DNA of 64,000 nt from Acinetobacter sp. HY1485 (GCF_027568475.1 NZ_JANKZG010000010.1:1-64000), one strand, 5' to 3'; positions 21,503-35,464 are shown, numbered from the stretch's first letter. Numbers and translations: made by a program. The notes: generated by a model not told the origin, from the sequence alone.

Positions 21503-21596
21503 ATAAAACAGGCTGTTACAAAAGTAATGTTAAGAAGCCTTGTATTCTTAACATTTAAACGCATTAAGTCTTTAGGCTTAATGCGTCCTGTTTTAT
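21503..21596 (+). promoter_or_regulatory. rpsG-fusA multibranched RNA structure
   Basis: A perfect 10-bp closing stem ATAAAACAGG/CCTGTTTTAT (21503-21512, 21587-21596) encloses three further helices. These are TTAC/GTAA around AAAA (21516-21527), a perfect 10-bp hairpin ATGTTAAGAA/TTCTTAACAT (21527-21536, 21545-21554) and a perfect 9-bp hairpin CGCATTAAG/CTTAATGCG (21560-21568, 21577-21585). It occupies nearly the whole gap and ends 26 bases before fusA. There is no terminator-type T-run. It may control fusA translation or mRNA processing. Confidence 0.6.
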
Positions 21597-21622
21597 AAAT
21601 AACATTAGGAATGTAAGACACC

Positions 21623-23758
21623 ATGGCTCGTCAAACCCCTATTTCTCAATACCGTAACATCGGTATTTCTGCACATATTGATGCAGGTAAAACTACAACA
21701 ACAGAACGTATCCTGTACTATACAGGTGTATCTCACAAAATTGGTGAAGTACACGATGGTGCAGCGACAATGGACTGGATGGAACAAGAGCAAGAACGTG
21801 GTATTACCATTACTTCTGCTGCTACAACTTGTTTCTGGGCTGGTATGGCTAACCAGTTTAAACAACACCGTATTAACGTAATTGATACACCGGGACACGT
21901 TGACTTCACAATTGAAGTTGAACGTTCTATGCGTGTACTTGACGGTGCGTGCATGGTTTACTGTGCTGTAGGTGGTGTTCAACCTCAGTCAGAAACTGTA
22001 TGGCGTCAAGCAAACAAATATAAAGTGCCTCGTTTAGCATTCGTGAACAAGATGGACCGTACAGGTGCAAACTTCTTCCGTGTTGTTGAACAAATGAAAA
22101 CTCGCCTTGGCGCTAATCCTGTGCCAATCGTTATCCCTGTTGGTGCAGAAGATACGTTTACAGGTGTTGTTGACTTAATCGAGATGAAATCAATTATCTG
22201 GGATGAAGCATCTCAAGGTATGAATTTTGATCTTGGTGAGATTCCAGCTGACCTAGTTGATACGGCTAACGAATGGCGTACTAACATGGTTGAAGCTGCT
22301 GCTGAAGCTTCAGAAGCATTAATGGACAAGTACCTAGAAGAAGGTGATCTTTCTAAAGAAGACATCATCGCAGGTTTACGTGCGCGTACATTAGCTTCAG
22401 AAATTCAAGTAATGCTTTGTGGTTCTGCATTTAAGAACAAAGGTGTTCAACGTATGTTGGATGCTGTAATCGAATTCCTTCCTTCTCCTACAGAAGTTAA
22501 GGCAATCGAAGGTATCTTAGATGATAAAGCAGAAACTGCTGCAACTCGTGAAGCATCTGATGATGTTCCGTTTTCTGCACTAGCGTTCAAAATCATGAAC
22601 GATAAGTTTGTAGGTAACTTAACATTTATCCGTGTTTACTCAGGTGTTCTTAAACAAGGTGATCCAGTTTATAACCCTGTTAAGTCTAAGCGTGAACGTG
22701 TTGGTCGTATCGTTCAAATGCACGCAGCAGAACGTCAAGATCTTGACGAAATCCGTGCAGGTGATATCGCAGCGTGTGTAGGTCTTAAAGACGTTACAAC
22801 TGGTGATACACTGTGTGATGAGAAAAACATCATTACACTTGAGCGTATGGAATTCCCAGAGCCAGTAATTGCGCTTGCAGTAGAACCAAAAACTAAAGCT
22901 GACCAAGAAAAAATGTCAATTGCTTTAGGTCGTTTGGCTAAAGAAGATCCTTCATTCCGTGTACGTACAGACGAAGAATCTGGTCAAACTATTATTGCAG
23001 GTATGGGTGAGCTTCACTTAGACATTATTGTTGACCGTATGAAGCGTGAGTTTGGCGTTGAAGCGAACATTGGTAAACCAATGGTTGCTTATCGTGAAAC
23101 GATCAAAAAATCTGTTGAGCAAGAAGGTAAATTTGTTCGTCAAACAGGTGGTAAAGGTAAATTCGGTCATGTATATGTTCGTTTAGAACCTATGGATGTT
23201 GACGAGTCTGGTAAAGAATACGAATTCGCTGAAGAAGTTGTCGGCGGTACTGTACCTAAAGAATTCTTTGGTGCAGTTGATAAAGGTATTCAAGAACGTA
23301 TGAAAAATGGTGTATTAGCGGGTTACCCTATTGTAGGTATCAAAGCGACACTATTTGATGGTTCTTACCATGATGTCGATTCTGACGAATTGTCGTTCAA
23401 AATGGCAGGTTCTTACGCATTCCGTGACGGTTTCATGAAAGCAGATCCTGTTCTTCTTGAACCTGTAATGAAAGTAGAAGTAGAAACTCCAGAAGACTAC
23501 ATGGGCGATATCATGGGTGACTTAAACCGTCGTCGTGGTATGGTTCAAGGTATGGACGATTTACCTGGTGGTACTAAAGCAATCCGTGCTGAAGTTCCAT
23601 TGGCTGAGATGTTTGGTTACGCGACTCAAATGCGTTCTATGTCTCAAGGTCGTGCAACTTACTCTATGGAATTTGCAAAATATGCTGAAACTCCACGTAA
23701 CGTGGCTGAAGGCATCATTACTAAGTTCCAAACTGGTAAAAAAGGTGACGACGAGTAA
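21623..23758 (+). CDS. fusA: Translation elongation factor G
   Basis: GTPase that drives tRNA-mRNA translocation and, with RRF, ribosome recycling. The 711 residues span all five domains. The P-loop is [13 protein letters not shown] (about 17-29), G3 is DTPGHVDF, G4 is NKMDR and the switch I TTITSAA block is intact. It is the third gene of the str operon. The Shine-Dalgarno TTAGGAATG lies before the ATG, downstream of the branched RNA structure. Confidence 0.99.
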   Translation: MARQTPISQYRNIGISAHIDAGKTTTTERILYYTGVSHKIGEVHDGAATMDWMEQEQERGITITSAATTCFWAGMANQFKQHRINVIDTPGHVDFTIEVERSMRVLDGACMVYCAVGGVQPQSETVWRQANKYKVPRLAFVNKMDRTGANFFRVVEQMKTRLGANPVPIVIPVGAEDTFTGVVDLIEMKSIIWDEASQGMNFDLGEIPADLVDTANEWRTNMVEAAAEASEALMDKYLEEGDLSKEDIIAGLRARTLASEIQVMLCGSAFKNKGVQRMLDAVIEFLPSPTEVKAIEGILDDKAETAATREASDDVPFSALAFKIMNDKFVGNLTFIRVYSGVLKQGDPVYNPVKSKRERVGRIVQMHAAERQDLDEIRAGDIAACVGLKDVTTGDTLCDEKNIITLERMEFPEPVIALAVEPKTKADQEKMSIALGRLAKEDPSFRVRTDEESGQTIIAGMGELHLDIIVDRMKREFGVEANIGKPMVAYRETIKKSVEQEGKFVRQTGGKGKFGHVYVRLEPMDVDESGKEYEFAEEVVGGTVPKEFFGAVDKGIQERMKNGVLAGYPIVGIKATLFDGSYHDVDSDELSFKMAGSYAFRDGFMKADPVLLEPVMKVEVETPEDYMGDIMGDLNRRRGMVQGMDDLPGGTKAIRAEVPLAEMFGYATQMRSMSQGRATYSMEFAKYAETPRNVAEGIITKFQTGKKGDDE

Positions 23759-23807
23759 TCTTTCGATTATTCTAGTACCGAACTGAATATTAAGTTAAAA
23801 ACCTATT

Positions 23808-23830
23808 GCTCATGAGTTGCTCTCATGAGC
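23808..23830 (+). promoter_or_regulatory. Perfect 9-bp hairpin in the fusA-tuf gap
   Basis: GCTCATGAG (23808-23816) and CTCATGAGC (23822-23830) pair perfectly around the loop TTGCT. The hairpin ends about 8 bases before the tuf Shine-Dalgarno AAAGGAAG. With no T-run it is not a terminator. An RNA-processing or stability element, or a protein site, is possible. Confidence 0.5.
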
Positions 23831-23849
23831 ATGAATAAAGGAAGTCATC

Positions 23850-25040
23850 ATGGCTAAAGCTAAGTTTGAACGTAATAAACCACACGTAAACGTGGGTACA
23901 ATTGGTCACGTCGATCATGGTAAAACAACTTTAACTGCTGCTATTGCAACAATTTGTGCAAAAACTTACGGCGGTGAAGCGAAAGATTACGCAGCAATTG
24001 ACTCTGCACCTGAAGAAAAAGCACGTGGTATTACAATTAATACATCACACGTAGAATACGATTCTCCAACTCGTCACTACGCACACGTAGACTGTCCAGG
24101 TCACGCCGATTATGTTAAAAACATGATCACAGGTGCGGCTCAAATGGATGGCGCGATTTTAGTATGTGCTGCAACTGATGGCCCAATGCCACAAACACGT
24201 GAGCACATCCTTCTTTCTCGTCAGGTAGGTGTACCTTACATCGTTGTATTCTTAAACAAATGCGACCTTGTAGATGACGAAGAATTACTTGAATTAGTAG
24301 AAATGGAAGTTCGTGAACTTCTATCTGCTTACGATTTCCCTGGTGATGACACTCCAGTAATCCGTGGTTCAGCTTTAGCTGCACTTAACGCTGACCAAGG
24401 TCAATATGGCGAATCAGCTGTAATTGCACTTGTAGAAGCGTTAGATTCTTACATTCCTGAGCCAGAGCGCGCAATCGACAAAGCATTCTTAATGCCAATC
24501 GAGGACGTATTCTCTATTTCTGGTCGTGGTACTGTAGTAACAGGTCGTGTAGAAGCGGGTATCGTAAAAGTTGGTGAAGAGATTGAAATCGTTGGTATCA
24601 AAGATACTACGAAGACAACTGTAACTGGCGTTGAAATGTTCCGTAAATTGCTTGACGAAGGTCGTGCAGGCGAGAACTGTGGTGTACTTTTACGTGGTAC
24701 TAAGCGTGAAGACGTACAACGTGGTCAAGTATTGGCTAAGCCAGGTACAATCAAGCCACACACTAAGTTTGATGCAGAAGTATACGTACTTTCTAAAGAC
24801 GAAGGTGGTCGTCACACTCCATTCTTAAATGGTTACCGTCCACAGTTCTACTTCCGTACAACTGACGTAACTGGTGCGATCCAATTACAAGACGGCGTTG
24901 AAATGGTTATGCCAGGTGACAACGTTGAAATGTCAGTAGAATTGATCCACCCAATCGCAATGGACGCAGGCTTACGCTTCGCGATCCGTGAAGGTGGTCG
25001 TACTGTAGGTGCTGGTGTTGTTGCTAAAGTAACTGCATAA
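23850..25040 (+). CDS. tuf: Translation elongation factor Tu
   Basis: GTPase that brings aminoacyl-tRNA to the ribosome. The 396 residues are full length. The P-loop [14 protein letters not shown], switch [25 protein letters not shown] and NKCD are all present. It is the last gene of the str operon and ends in a strong terminator. Many gammaproteobacteria carry a second tuf copy. None is visible here. Confidence 0.99.
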   Translation: MAKAKFERNKPHVNVGTIGHVDHGKTTLTAAIATICAKTYGGEAKDYAAIDSAPEEKARGITINTSHVEYDSPTRHYAHVDCPGHADYVKNMITGAAQMDGAILVCAATDGPMPQTREHILLSRQVGVPYIVVFLNKCDLVDDEELLELVEMEVRELLSAYDFPGDDTPVIRGSALAALNADQGQYGESAVIALVEALDSYIPEPERAIDKAFLMPIEDVFSISGRGTVVTGRVEAGIVKVGEEIEIVGIKDTTKTTVTGVEMFRKLLDEGRAGENCGVLLRGTKREDVQRGQVLAKPGTIKPHTKFDAEVYVLSKDEGGRHTPFLNGYRPQFYFRTTDVTGAIQLQDGVEMVMPGDNVEMSVELIHPIAMDAGLRFAIREGGRTVGAGVVAKVTA

Positions 25041-25054
25041 TCACTGAAAAGTAA

Positions 25055-25085
25055 GAAAAACGCTCCTTTGGGGGCGTTTTTTTTG
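25055..25085 (+). terminator. str operon terminator
   Basis: AACGCTCC and GGGGGCGTT form a GC-rich stem with a small loop, followed by TTTTTTTT. It lies 15 bases after the tuf stop and 20 bases before rimI. Confidence 0.9.
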
Positions 25086-25106
25086 TCAAATATTTGAGTA
25101 AAAAAT

Positions 25107-25574
25107 ATGATTCGTTTAATGCAAGCCAATGATGTAAATACGGTTTTTAATATTGAAAAGCAAGTACAAGTTAAACCTTGGTCACAAAAACAATTTGCAG
25201 AAGCTGTTGAGCAGTATGTCAGTACAGTAATTGAAATAAATGGCCAAGTGAGTGGATTTTGTATTTTGCAACCTGTATTAGATGAAGCAAATCTTTTGTT
25301 GATGGCCATTGATCCAAAGTATCAAGGGCAGGGGTTAGGATATAAGTTATTAAATCAATCCTTAAATTTACTTGAAAATGATCCTGTTCAAATTTTTCTA
25401 GAAGTAAGACAAAGTAATATCCATGCTATTAAATTGTATGAAAAGTCTGATTTTCATCAAATTGATCTTCGAAAAAATTATTATCCAAATTTAGATGGTA
25501 CAAAAGAGCATGCCGTTATTATGGTAAAAGCTTGTAGTGACGATTTTTCTAAATTATTTAAAGCTTCTGTTTAA
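25107..25574 (+). CDS. rimI: Ribosomal protein uS18 alanine N-acetyltransferase RimI
   Basis: GNAT-fold acetyltransferase. The acetyl-CoA-binding motif A is LLMAIDPKYQGQGLGYKLL (Q/RxxGxG/A form), and motif B is FLEVRQSNIHAIKLYEKSDF, which is highly characteristic of RimI. The 155 residues are typical. The E. coli enzyme acetylates the N-terminus of S18. It begins just after the tuf terminator, so it needs its own promoter or read-through. It converges on bpt with a 17-base overlap. Confidence 0.87.
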   Translation: MIRLMQANDVNTVFNIEKQVQVKPWSQKQFAEAVEQYVSTVIEINGQVSGFCILQPVLDEANLLLMAIDPKYQGQGLGYKLLNQSLNLLENDPVQIFLEVRQSNIHAIKLYEKSDFHQIDLRKNYYPNLDGTKEHAVIMVKACSDDFSKLFKASV

Positions 25575-26379
25575 TTAGTCGATCCCATCCTGATGGAAAG
25601 CGAGTCATCAGTGATTCGCCAAACTGATCAATTTCTTGGTCTGTAAGAGCGCGATTAAGACGTTGCCAACGGCTATCTACAAGCACCTCAAAAGGTAAAT
25701 ATTGGCTTTTATAGCGCATCTTTTTAGCATGCGGTACCCAATATCCTAGATAAACATAACTAAGTTGTTTGGATTTTATATATTCAATTTGTTTTAATAT
25801 TGCAAATACGCCTAATGAGCGCTTTTGTTCGTTGGGTTCAAAAAAAGTATAAACCGCAGATAGTCCATCATCAAGGACATCGCATGCTGATACACTGATT
25901 AATGTGTCATCTTTCCAAAGCTCTAAAAAAAAGCCATCAATGACATTTTCGATTAAAAACTTTTCAAACTGTTCTTCGCTAGGTGGGTACATATCACCAT
26001 CAAAATGTCTGAGATGAATATATTTTTCGTAAAGTTCATAATGTTGAGCGTTAAATTCTTTGATGGGGGTAATTCTGGTCGTGAGGTCTTGGTTGCGTTT
26101 CCATGCTTTTTTTTGTTGGCTATTCATTTTGAAATCTTGCACAGGAATACGACAAGATAAACACTGCCGACAGTGATGACACTCAGGCTTATAAATGAAA
26201 TCTCCACTGCGTCTAAAACCAGACCGTGATAAATCTGATAAGGTTACTACATTAATTTTTTGTTTAGGATCTAGAAAAACCATACGAGATGGTTTGTTCT
26301 CAATATAACTACAGTCATGTGCAGGTGTAATAAAGTATTGTAACTCACTGGGCGGAAACTGCTGACGATATGAGTTCAT
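25558..26379 (-). CDS. bpt: Aspartate/glutamate leucyltransferase Bpt
   Basis: Transfers Leu from Leu-tRNA to N-terminal Asp or Glu, marking proteins for ClpS-ClpAP. It was once annotated as arginyltransferase, ATE-like. The cysteine-rich N-terminal block [18 protein letters not shown] and the acetyltransferase-like C-terminal half with [16 protein letters not shown] are the family marks. It overlaps aat by 35 bases on the same strand, so the two are translationally linked and together give both bacterial N-degron transferases. The clpS and clpA genes are not in the window. Confidence 0.93.
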   Translation of the reverse strand: MNSYRQQFPPSELQYFITPAHDCSYIENKPSRMVFLDPKQKINVVTLSDLSRSGFRRSGDFIYKPECHHCRQCLSCRIPVQDFKMNSQQKKAWKRNQDLTTRITPIKEFNAQHYELYEKYIHLRHFDGDMYPPSEEQFEKFLIENVIDGFFLELWKDDTLISVSACDVLDDGLSAVYTFFEPNEQKRSLGVFAILKQIEYIKSKQLSYVYLGYWVPHAKKMRYKSQYLPFEVLVDSRWQRLNRALTDQEIDQFGESLMTRFPSGWDRLIKQKL

Positions 26380-27097
26380 GGTCTAGTTTCCTCCTGAAAT
26401 TTCGATTTATAGCAATGTCCTGACTTAAAAATACACCGTCTTCATATTTTTTCCAATCTATTGAGGGCTTTTTAATGACTTTTTTTAATGAGTCTAAATA
26501 TGCATCACGCGTAAGTGTAGTTGCACCTAAACTTAAAAGGTGGTCATTGACTAGTTGACAGTCAATCCAAGGGAGTTGTTGTTCTTGTCCAATGAGCATA
26601 AGCGTATAAAATGCCATTTTAGAAACATCTGTACGTTGACTAAACATCGATTCGCCAAAACAGCCTTGTCCAATGGTCACACCATATAAACCACCAACGA
26701 GCGTATCGTGTTCCCATACTTCTATACTGTACGCATCGCCTTGTTTAAACAGTTGAATATAACCTTGAATAATGTCTTCGGTAATCCATGTTTCTTGTTC
26801 GTAAGCACGGGGTAGGGCACAGGATTGAATGACTTGTTCAAATGCACGATTGACTGTAATTTTGTACTGCATTTTTTTCATGGTACGAACAAGTGACTTA
26901 CTCGGTTTATAGTCACTTGGCACAATGATACAGCGTGGTTCAGGACTCCACCAACAAATGGGGTCATCTTCACTAAACCATGGAAAAAGTCCACTTTTAT
27001 AGGCTTGTAATAAGGTGGTAGGCGTAAGATCGCCACCAATACAAATAAGTCCTTCGCCTGTGGGATCAGCTTCAATTGGGTTTGGAAATATAATCAT
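26345..27097 (-). CDS. aat: Leucyl/phenylalanyl-tRNA-protein transferase
   Basis: Adds Leu or Phe to N-terminal Arg or Lys, creating primary N-degrons. The family blocks are present: [26 protein letters not shown] near the N-terminus, [10 protein letters not shown], and the active-site region [19 protein letters not shown]. The 250 residues are normal. Its tail overlaps the bpt start by 35 bases. The trxB terminator lies immediately upstream, so aat probably starts from a promoter in or near that hairpin, or by read-through. Confidence 0.95.
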   Translation of the reverse strand: MIIFPNPIEADPTGEGLICIGGDLTPTTLLQAYKSGLFPWFSEDDPICWWSPEPRCIIVPSDYKPSKSLVRTMKKMQYKITVNRAFEQVIQSCALPRAYEQETWITEDIIQGYIQLFKQGDAYSIEVWEHDTLVGGLYGVTIGQGCFGESMFSQRTDVSKMAFYTLMLIGQEQQLPWIDCQLVNDHLLSLGATTLTRDAYLDSLKKVIKKPSIDWKKYEDGVFLSQDIAINRNFRRKLDHELISSAVSAQ

Positions 27098-27103
27098 AAA
27101 ATA

Positions 27104-27130
27104 AAAAAGCCGTATTGCTACGGCTTGACT
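27104..27130 (-). terminator. trxB terminator
   Basis: On the minus strand, AAGCCGTA and TACGGCTT pair around GCAA and lead into TTTTTTA. It sits directly after the trxB stop and 7 bases before the aat start. Confidence 0.85.
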
Positions 27131-28210
<1,080 letters not shown>

Positions 28211-28240
28211 TTAAATGGGTTTTAAAGTACAGGACTGTAT

Positions 28241-30940
<2,700 letters not shown>

Positions 30941-30950
30941 GGAGTTATGT

Positions 30951-31574
30951 ATGTTTACAGCACTATGTGGGTTAGTTGCTATTCATTTATTTGCGCTCAT
31001 TACGCCTGGTCCTGATTTCTTTTTTATTTCGCAAACGGCCATTAGTCGGACTAAAAAAGAAACCTTATTTGCAGTGGCAGGTATCAGTGCCGCTGTGATG
31101 GTGTGGGCAACATTAGCCCTTTTAGGATTAAATATTTTATTTGAAAAAATGGTGTGGCTTAGACAGATATTGTTAATTGGTGGTGGGCTTTACTTGGGAT
31201 GGCTTGGGTTTCAACTGCTACGTTCGGCATTATCAAAAACAGCACCATCTAACCATCAAGTAGAGTTGCCACAGGCACCCATTAAATTTTTTGTAAAAGG
31301 GTTACTCACCAATTTATCTAACCCTAAAGCGATTATTTATTTTAGTAGTGTATTTTCTATTTTTTTAGCAAATCCTACTTTAGATCATGTGCATTGGTTA
31401 CTGCTTTTAATTGTTGTAATAGAAACGGCACTTTGGTTCTTGTTGGTGAGCTTTGTATTTTCACTACCTGCTTGTAAAGCGGCATACCAACGTTCTGTAA
31501 AATGGATTGATGGAATTTCAGGTGGTATCTTTACTTTATTTGGGGCGTTTTTGCTTGCAAATAGCAACAAGTAA
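30951..31574 (+). CDS. LysE/RhtB-family exporter
   Basis: Inner-membrane amino-acid or metabolite exporter, about six helices in 207 residues. The N-terminal ITPGPDFFFISQTAISR motif and the LLTNLSNPKAIIYFSSVF motif are the LysE/RhtB marks. The substrate cannot be read. It is 10 bases after ftsK with a GGAG Shine-Dalgarno, so it may be co-transcribed with ftsK. It converges with a MocR-type regulator across a 44-base coding overlap, and such pairs are often functionally linked. Confidence 0.88.
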   Translation: MFTALCGLVAIHLFALITPGPDFFFISQTAISRTKKETLFAVAGISAAVMVWATLALLGLNILFEKMVWLRQILLIGGGLYLGWLGFQLLRSALSKTAPSNHQVELPQAPIKFFVKGLLTNLSNPKAIIYFSSVFSIFLANPTLDHVHWLLLLIVVIETALWFLLVSFVFSLPACKAAYQRSVKWIDGISGGIFTLFGAFLLANSNK

Positions 31575-32958
31575 TCCAATCCATGAGTTTTTTCAGGGCA
31601 TCTTTAATCTCTGTATTGAGTGGATGTCCTGCATTAAGCCGAATATAGTGTTTATATTTGGCATCTTCTCCAAAAACAATGCCTGGCACAATACTGATAC
31701 TTTGTTGAAGTGCAAAATTATATAACTCAAATGTACTGACTTCTTGAGGTAGCTTTAACCAAAGTGCATAACCACCTTGAGGTATAACGATCTGCACATA
31801 AGGGCATAGTTTTTGTATGGTTTCAATATAAGCGTTTACCTGCTGCAACAGTTGACTGCGTAATCGCTCAATATGTTTTTTGTACTGTCCACTATAAATA
31901 AAGTCTGCAAGCCCAAGCTGTAATGGTGTATTGACCAACATATTATGGTTTAAAAAATGGGTGCGTAAATGCTGTGTTTTATTGCCTAAACAAACCCAGC
32001 CAATACGGTACGCACTCGACATAGATTTAGAAACTGAGCCCGTCCAAATGACATAGCCTGATGTATCCCAATATTGAATAGGTAAGGGGCGTTGTTGTTG
32101 GTAGCCACATTCTGCATAAATGTCATCTTCAATGATATAGCACTGATATTGGGCAGCTAGTTGTGCAATTTTTTGTTTTTCTGTATGACTTAAACAATAG
32201 CCAAGCGGATTTTGGTAGTTGGCAGTCAGTAAGCAGACCTTAGCTTGTCCTGATTGCATGACCTCTTCTAAGCGTTGTAAGTCTATTCCTTGTGTGTCTG
32301 ATGGAACTTCAATAATTTTACGCTTTAAACTGGCAAGTAATTGTAGTTGTCCGTTAAATGTGGGCGTTGGAATAATAATGGCATCGTTAGGTTGCGTTAA
32401 GGATTGAATACTGAGCGAGAGTGCAGCCATACAACCGTTGGTGATTAAAATATCATTGGCTGCTACATGTATGCCATCTTCTGCCCAAAGTTGGCTAAAT
32501 GCTTCTCTGAGTTTTAGATGCCCCTGCCGATTACAATATAAAAAATCTTCTGAATGGCTGTGTTTTAACGCACGTTGAATAGAATGCCGTAAAGGATCAA
32601 TTGGAATAAGGGTTGCACCTAACTGGATTGCACCTAAGTGAATAATTTTGGTATGACTTGAGGCTTCTTGAATTTGATCAAACAATTCAAAATTAGATAC
32701 ATTTCGTTGTACGGATGGAAAATTAATGCGTTCTAATACTGCATGTGTAGTTGGTTGTGCTTGTACAAAGTAACCCGATTTTATTTTTGAATAAATGTAA
32801 CCTTGTGCCTCTAACCATACATAGCATGCTTGAGCCGTGCTTAAACTAATGTGATGCTGTTTGGCAAATACTCTTAACGAGGGCAGTTTACTATGTGCAG
32901 GCAATTCTTTGAGCTTTGGAATCAGCGTTTGTGCGAGTGTTTGGTAAAGAAAAGCCAT
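31531..32958 (-). CDS. MocR-type GntR/aminotransferase regulator
   Basis: The N-terminal winged helix (about 1-70: KLPSLRVFAKQHHISLSTAQ) is joined to a fold-type I aminotransferase domain (about 110-470) with the PLP region SGYVIWTGSVSKSMSSAYRIGW, in which the second lysine-serine pair holds the cofactor lysine. This fusion defines MocR regulators, which sense PLP or amino compounds. The 475 residues are full length. It converges on the LysE exporter and is divergent from a small lipoprotein gene, either of which could be its target. Confidence 0.9.
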   Translation of the reverse strand: MAFLYQTLAQTLIPKLKELPAHSKLPSLRVFAKQHHISLSTAQACYVWLEAQGYIYSKIKSGYFVQAQPTTHAVLERINFPSVQRNVSNFELFDQIQEASSHTKIIHLGAIQLGATLIPIDPLRHSIQRALKHSHSEDFLYCNRQGHLKLREAFSQLWAEDGIHVAANDILITNGCMAALSLSIQSLTQPNDAIIIPTPTFNGQLQLLASLKRKIIEVPSDTQGIDLQRLEEVMQSGQAKVCLLTANYQNPLGYCLSHTEKQKIAQLAAQYQCYIIEDDIYAECGYQQQRPLPIQYWDTSGYVIWTGSVSKSMSSAYRIGWVCLGNKTQHLRTHFLNHNMLVNTPLQLGLADFIYSGQYKKHIERLRSQLLQQVNAYIETIQKLCPYVQIVIPQGGYALWLKLPQEVSTFELYNFALQQSISIVPGIVFGEDAKYKHYIRLNAGHPLNTEIKDALKKLMDWITCCYLQAKTPQIK

Positions 32959-33048
32959 GACTGTACTGCTTTTTTAGTTAAAAGTGTATCTGTATAGGAT
33001 ATCACACGCTTTTTATGATGGTGCTATTCAAGGATAGGAAGCACCAAT

Positions 33049-33330
33049 ATGAAATGGTTCATCATAAGTAGTTTATTTTTGGTTGGATGTAGTCAAAACC
33101 CAAATACTTGCGATACATTGGTAAATGGATATTTACATACACAAAGTGATTTAGATTATACGTTGGTTAATAAAAATAAGACGTCTAGAGGTTATCACTA
33201 TGATTATGGAAGACTTGATGAAAGAAAATTTGTTAGCCGTATATTTGAATGTAACATTGAAAAACAAGGCTATACGTTACATGAGAACCATGAAGTGGTG
33301 AGTGCGGTGATTATACCGCACTTAAAATAG
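33049..33330 (+). CDS. Small predicted lipoprotein
   Basis: A 93-residue protein whose N-terminus is a lipoprotein signal peptide with the lipobox LVGC at Cys14. The mature part is polar and has two further cysteines (Cys21 in NTCDT and one in IFECN), which could form a disulfide. I do not recognise the family. The AGGATAGGAAG Shine-Dalgarno is good. The last 20 bases overlap the PA4642-type gene on the opposite strand. Confidence 0.65.
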   Translation: MKWFIISSLFLVGCSQNPNTCDTLVNGYLHTQSDLDYTLVNKNKTSRGYHYDYGRLDERKFVSRIFECNIEKQGYTLHENHEVVSAVIIPHLK

Positions 33331-33595
33331 CTAAAAATTCATCACGCTGACGTGGAAATTGAGCAATCACATCTTGAATGGTCTGTCCTTCAGGATTTGT
33401 AGCCTGAATATCACGACCATCTTTTAAAAACTGATCGACCAAGCGTTTAAAATCATAGGCACGCATATGTTTATACGCATTGTATAACACATGAAAATCA
33501 GCGTTAACACCATGTGGGGGTAGATGGTTTAAGTAAGCAAAAACACGCTCATCTGACCATTCTTCGTTAAATGTTGCAGGTTGAGAAACTGCCAT
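33311..33595 (-). CDS. PA4642-family protein
   Basis: A 94-residue cytosolic protein of unknown function. The pattern WSDERVFAYLNHLPPHGVNADFH, then YKHMRAYDFKRLVDQFLKDGRDI and NPEGQTI, resembles the Pseudomonas PA4642 family and has an ankyrin-like feel at its end. The start at 33595 is preferred. The upstream 14 codons would run into the min terminator hairpin. Confidence 0.65.
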   Translation of the reverse strand: MAVSQPATFNEEWSDERVFAYLNHLPPHGVNADFHVLYNAYKHMRAYDFKRLVDQFLKDGRDIQATNPEGQTIQDVIAQFPRQRDEFLAILSAV

Positions 33596-33608
33596 AATTC
33601 TTCCAATA

Positions 33609-33634
33609 AAAAAGGGCAAAATATTATTTTGCCC
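33609..33634 (-). terminator. minCDE operon terminator
   Basis: On the minus strand, GGGCAAAATA pairs with TATTTTGCCC and is followed by TTTTTTA. It lies after minE and immediately before the PA4642-family start. Confidence 0.85.
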
Positions 33635-33667
33635 CAAATCACCTAAATAGGCTAATCAGTATTTAGA

Positions 33668-33940
33668 TTAACGTTCGTCAGGTAAATTGATATTCATTTC
33701 CAACATTTCAAGGTTCGCTTCAGAGCGTACCTGCATTTGAATATGTTGCTCATCCACACCACGCACGTAGCGGTTAACCACTTGCATGATTTCCGTTTTC
33801 ATTTGATCGATTTTATCTTGGCTTAGACGACGTCCTAAACCTTGCTCAGACGCAACGATTACTTTTAGTCGGTCTTTTGCAGTTTGTGCACTGGTTGGAC
33901 GCTCCTCACCACCAAAAATTTTATTCCAAAATCCTGCCAT
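33668..33940 (-). CDS. minE: Cell division topological specificity factor MinE
   Basis: Stimulates MinD ATPase and drives pole-to-pole oscillation so that the Z-ring forms at midcell. The 90 residues contain the N-terminal membrane and MinD-binding part (AKDRLKVIVASEQ) and the C-terminal dimer domain ending in MEINLPDER-like sequence (MLEMNINLPDER). It is the last gene of the min operon, 2 bases after minD. Confidence 0.97.
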   Translation of the reverse strand: MAGFWNKIFGGEERPTSAQTAKDRLKVIVASEQGLGRRLSQDKIDQMKTEIMQVVNRYVRGVDEQHIQMQVRSEANLEMLEMNINLPDER

Positions 33941-33942
33941 GA

Positions 33943-34755
33943 TTATGCTCCAAATAGACGGGCTAACCAGCCTTTAGGTTTTGCAGCGATGTGACGATAA
34001 GGACGTTCTTCGCCTAAGAAGCGTGCTACGAGGTCATCATAGGCTTCACCTGCTTTTTGATCTGTATACAAAATGACAGGTTTACCTTCGTTTGATGCTT
34101 GTAAAACGCTTGGACATTCAGGAATAACGCCCATCGTTGGAATACGTAAAATCTCTTTAGAAATATCATCAATTGAAAGCATTTCTTGGCGATCTGCACG
34201 TTCTGGATTAAAACGTGTAATACACAAGTGTTTACGAATACGTCCTTCGTTATTTTCTACCTTTTTGGTCTTGCTATCAAGCATTCCAATAATACGGTCA
34301 GAATCTCTAACAGATGAAATTTCAGGGTTGGTGACAATGATGGCTTCATCTGCATGGTACATTGCAAGTACCGCACCACGCTCAATACCTGCAGGCGAGT
34401 CACAAATAATATAATCAAATTCTTGTGCAAGCTCTTCCATTACGCGTGCAACACCTTCATCGGTAAGTGCATCTTTATCGCGTGTTTGTGAAGCAGGTAA
34501 AATAAATAAATTTTCGATATCTTTATCGCGAATAAGCGCTTGAGGTAAACGTGCTTCGTTATTAATTACATTTACAAAATCGTAAACCACTCGACGTTCA
34601 CACCCCATGATCAGGTCGAGATTACGTAAGCCTACATCAAAATCAATAACAACTGTTTTATGCCCGCGTAGCGCTAAGCCTGTTGCAAATGATGCACTCG
34701 TTGTAGTTTTACCTACACCGCCTTTGCCTGATGTAACGACAACAATTTTAGCCAC
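33943..34755 (-). CDS. minD: Septum site-determining ATPase MinD
   Basis: Membrane-cycling deviant Walker A ATPase. The P-loop is TSGKGGVGKTTTSA, with the signature first lysine. The C-terminal amphipathic membrane-targeting helix GWLARLFGA is intact. The 270 residues are typical. It lies 25 bases after minC and 2 before minE, with which it works. Confidence 0.98.
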   Translation of the reverse strand: MAKIVVVTSGKGGVGKTTTSASFATGLALRGHKTVVIDFDVGLRNLDLIMGCERRVVYDFVNVINNEARLPQALIRDKDIENLFILPASQTRDKDALTDEGVARVMEELAQEFDYIICDSPAGIERGAVLAMYHADEAIIVTNPEISSVRDSDRIIGMLDSKTKKVENNEGRIRKHLCITRFNPERADRQEMLSIDDISKEILRIPTMGVIPECPSVLQASNEGKPVILYTDQKAGEAYDDLVARFLGEERPYRHIAAKPKGWLARLFGA

Positions 34756-34780
34756 CGAATTAACTCCTGTTGCGGTTAAT

Positions 34781-35455
34781 TTAAATTTCTAGCGTTTCAA
34801 AAACAAGCGCTTGTTGCTCGTTTAAATAAATATGAGCAGGCTTCTTTTGTACATGAAGCGGTATATCGTCTGCAACACAATATGTGCCTGCAATAGAAAT
34901 AAGTTCTGCATTTAAAACTTGGCAAAAAATACGTGCCTGAGCGTTGCCACTTGCTCCTGCAATAATTCGTCCTTGTGCGGCGCCATAAATGTGTACATTG
35001 CCACTTGCAATGAGTTCTGAACCACTGTTCATACTCGCATTTAAAATGATATCACCTTGTTCTTGTACAAGACACTGCCCCGTACGCAAGATGTCATTAT
35101 GATACGAAGTGATATGGGTTGCACAATTTATTTTTGTATCTTTTGCCTCTTCTTTTGTGGGCTTAATACGTTGCAGTGGACGGTCTGAAGGTAAAACAGG
35201 AAACATACGTTCGCGTGCTTGATCACCTAAAACACCGTCCATAACAGCCATGGTTTGTAAGCCCACTTCACTTAAAATTTGAAGCAACGTATCTAAGTTT
35301 TGTTCAACGGTACTGTCAATAATAATAGTTGCCCCTTCATAGGGACTATCTTGTAAAAGCTCGTTGAGTTGTTGGCGAATCGCATCATAATTATTTGTGT
35401 CGAAGGTTAAGCGAGAGAAATTAACCATTCTGCCTGTAATGCGTATGTCTGCCAT
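34781..35455 (-). CDS. minC: Septum site-determining protein MinC
   Basis: FtsZ polymerisation inhibitor recruited by MinD. The N-terminal FtsZ-binding domain (about 1-105) and the C-terminal right-handed beta-helix ([25 protein letters not shown], cut here at two overlapping turns of the helix) are both present. The 224 residues are full length. It begins 9 bases after the voltage-sensor-like membrane protein gene, placing that gene in the min transcript. Confidence 0.95.
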   Translation of the reverse strand: MADIRITGRMVNFSRLTFDTNNYDAIRQQLNELLQDSPYEGATIIIDSTVEQNLDTLLQILSEVGLQTMAVMDGVLGDQARERMFPVLPSDRPLQRIKPTKEEAKDTKINCATHITSYHNDILRTGQCLVQEQGDIILNASMNSGSELIASGNVHIYGAAQGRIIAGASGNAQARIFCQVLNAELISIAGTYCVADDIPLHVQKKPAHIYLNEQQALVFETLEI

Positions 35456-35464
35456 AGTGTTTCC

